Positions 6,448 through 7,163 of a stretch of 7,163 nt of DNA are shown one piece after another (within the stretch, counting starts at the first letter, position 1; each line of letters starts with the position of its first letter). The notes under the pieces are model-generated. The model ran no database searches and had not been told where the DNA came from. It saw only the letters and a program-made list of their open reading frames with translations. Source of the stretch: an uncultured Chlamydiae bacterium (GTDB lineage: Bacteria > Chlamydiota > Chlamydiia > Chlamydiales > SM23-39); NCBI GenBank assembly GCA_903909295.1, contig CAIVVG010000017.1, positions 1 to 7,163 on the forward strand. The letters are read 5' to 3'. A program made the position numbers and the translations under genes.

Positions 6448-6601
6448 CTTTCAAGGGTTCGGCATTCTTCGGAATTTTCCCCTTCTGAACTTGGAGGAGC
6501 CAATGCCCAAAATCCCCCACTACATCATCAGGCATTTCTATAAAGTCCCGTTTTGATGAGGCAACCCAAAGCAGCGGCCTCAAGCCAGATGCTTCACTCA
6601 T
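6425..6601 (-). pseudogene. HigB/Gp49-like toxin, N-terminal remnant (58 codons)
   Basis: ATG 6601 opens a 58-residue frame ending at TGA 6427-6425. It has the Gp49-like/RelE-superfamily (HigB) layout: a W..SSKRDF strand (12-20), the helix IEMPDDVVGDFGHWLLQVQKG (21-41) and PKNAEPLKGAEELRL (44-58), which matches the conserved PLKG...ELR stretch. HigB toxins are ribosome-associated mRNA nucleases of about 95-120 residues. The second half, with the YR..Y strand and the basic F.KK segment, is missing, so activity is not expected. AAGGAG (6611-6606) precedes the ATG by a short 4-base spacer. The toxin-then-antitoxin order on one strand is the usual HigBA arrangement, which supports the assignment despite the short length. 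Its end overlaps the antitoxin start in another frame, consistent with a deletion that fused the two genes. Confidence 0.62.
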
Positions 6602-6613
6602 GTCTCTCCTTGC

Positions 6614-6636
6614 ATTATACCAATATCGTGATATTT
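6614..6636 (-). promoter_or_regulatory. TA-module promoter with a palindromic operator in the spacer
   Basis: A perfect TATAAT (6619-6614) preceded by TGG forms an extended -10 element (TGN then TATAAT). No good -35 box is visible; TAAATG at 6642-6637 is the base run at 17-base spacing. Directly upstream of the -10, at 6622-6635, lies a 14-base palindrome, AATATC-GT-GATATT. A palindrome overlapping the promoter is where HigA-type antitoxins bind to repress their own operon. The predicted start at about 6607 would cut into the toxin's Shine-Dalgarno sequence. Confidence 0.5.
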
Positions 6637-6691
6637 CATTTATTTAATCGTAATCGGTTTGTTTTAAGTCTGTTGAGTTCGTGCCTACAGT

Positions 6692-7162
6692 TTACTGGAC
6701 TTTGGTATAAGCAGCCCGCCCCACAAAGTCCAAGAACACCAGATGAGTTTTAAAAAACTCGATCCCTAAGAGGGCATCGATGTGGATGGGAATTCGAATG
6801 GGTATTCGATGAAAAGAGGTGGGGCCAAAGTCCACACCCCCAATTTTCAAGAATGAATATTCGAGAATGTTGTCCGATTCCCATACTGACGTATCGCACT
6901 CCGAATTCAAAATATTCCAAGTTGTTCCTGTGTCTAATACGCAGCGCAAGGGGCCATTCGGGGTGTCTGCTTCAAATTCAACTAGACCCCTTTCTAGAAA
7001 GAGGGGGACTTTCACAAAGCTTTCAGTGGCATAACCTTCTTTTTTCAAAGTATCGAGGCTATCACAACACGCGATGCGGGAATTTTGTATATCGATGAGT
7101 AAGTTCGTGTTGCAGAAGAGTTCCCAACCGAGTCTGCCCTGCTCTTCCCTTGGTGACGAGTC
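6692..7162 (-). CDS. Retropepsin-like aspartyl protease domain protein (C-terminal 156 residues; runs off the right edge)
   Basis: The frame is open from the window edge to TAA 6694-6692. The second half is a retropepsin-like domain: the catalytic-type motif VLDTGTTWNIL (D77-T78-G79 of the visible part), a flap region, and the C-terminal hallmark DALLGIEFFKTHLVFLDF starting at D129. The first 40 visible residues contain a similar element, GRLGWELFCNTNLLIDIQNS, which looks like the end of a preceding domain of the same kind; a linker CDSLDTLKKEGYATES follows. The protein therefore seems to carry two tandem retropepsin-like folds, as single-chain pseudodimers do. The TTG at 7048 is an unlikely start because the homology continues upstream of it. 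Its substrate is unknown. It is followed by 90 bases and then the toxin remnant on the same strand. Confidence 0.75.
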   Translation of the reverse strand, partial: DSSPREEQGRLGWELFCNTNLLIDIQNSRIACCDSLDTLKKEGYATESFVKVPLFLERGLVEFEADTPNGPLRCVLDTGTTWNILNSECDTSVWESDNILEYSFLKIGGVDFGPTSFHRIPIRIPIHIDALLGIEFFKTHLVFLDFVGRAAYTKVQ

Positions 7163-7163
7163 C

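Overview
The window looks like a stretch of chromosome from a member of the Chlamydiae, probably an environmental or amoeba-associated lineage rather than a Chlamydia species. The best evidence is the L13–S9 pair. L13 carries a GMREVPFE...ARKP...KGMMPKT core, and S9 has the IDVNG...F..YFPL..QR start and the DPRKKERKKYGRK...FQFSKR end. I recall both as close to the chlamydial versions. This assignment rests on memory and was not searched.

Layout, left to right. Positions 1-154 (minus) hold the first 51 codons of an unidentified gene that runs off the left edge. A near-consensus promoter (TTGATT-N17-TATAAT) lies just upstream, inside the 3' end of miaB. Positions 184-1515 (minus) are miaB, a tRNA methylthiotransferase. 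A compact divergent intergenic region of 127 bp, with T/A tracts, separates it from rplM-rpsI (1643-2496, plus), the conserved L13/S9 ribosomal protein operon. A hotdog acyl-CoA thioesterase (2541-3011, plus) follows, and its Shine-Dalgarno sequence and start codon lie in a 10-bp stem-loop. Converging on it is a complete M32 metallocarboxypeptidase (3042-4562, minus). Just upstream of that, on the same strand, is a 513-residue membrane protein of unknown function (4591-6132) with two hydrophobic blocks around a soluble centre.

The right end is accessory in character. Positions 6199-6601 (minus) hold the remains of a HigBA-type toxin-antitoxin module. A 58-codon HigB/Gp49-like fragment overlaps an 82-codon antitoxin fragment that has lost the expected second half of its helix-turn-helix. 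The module's promoter is still recognisable, with a TATAAT box and a 14-bp palindrome inside the spacer. Positions 6692-7162 (minus) are the C-terminal part of a protein with at least one, and apparently two, retropepsin-like aspartyl protease domains; it runs off the right edge.

The left two thirds are housekeeping functions: tRNA modification, ribosome assembly, acyl-CoA turnover and peptide trimming. The strongest novelty candidates are the bilobed membrane protein, the tandem retropepsin-like protein, the decayed TA module that keeps its operator, and the hairpin over the thioesterase start. I saw no tRNA or rRNA genes, CRISPR arrays, insertion sequences or convincing intrinsic terminators. 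No stretch over 300 bases lacks a gene.
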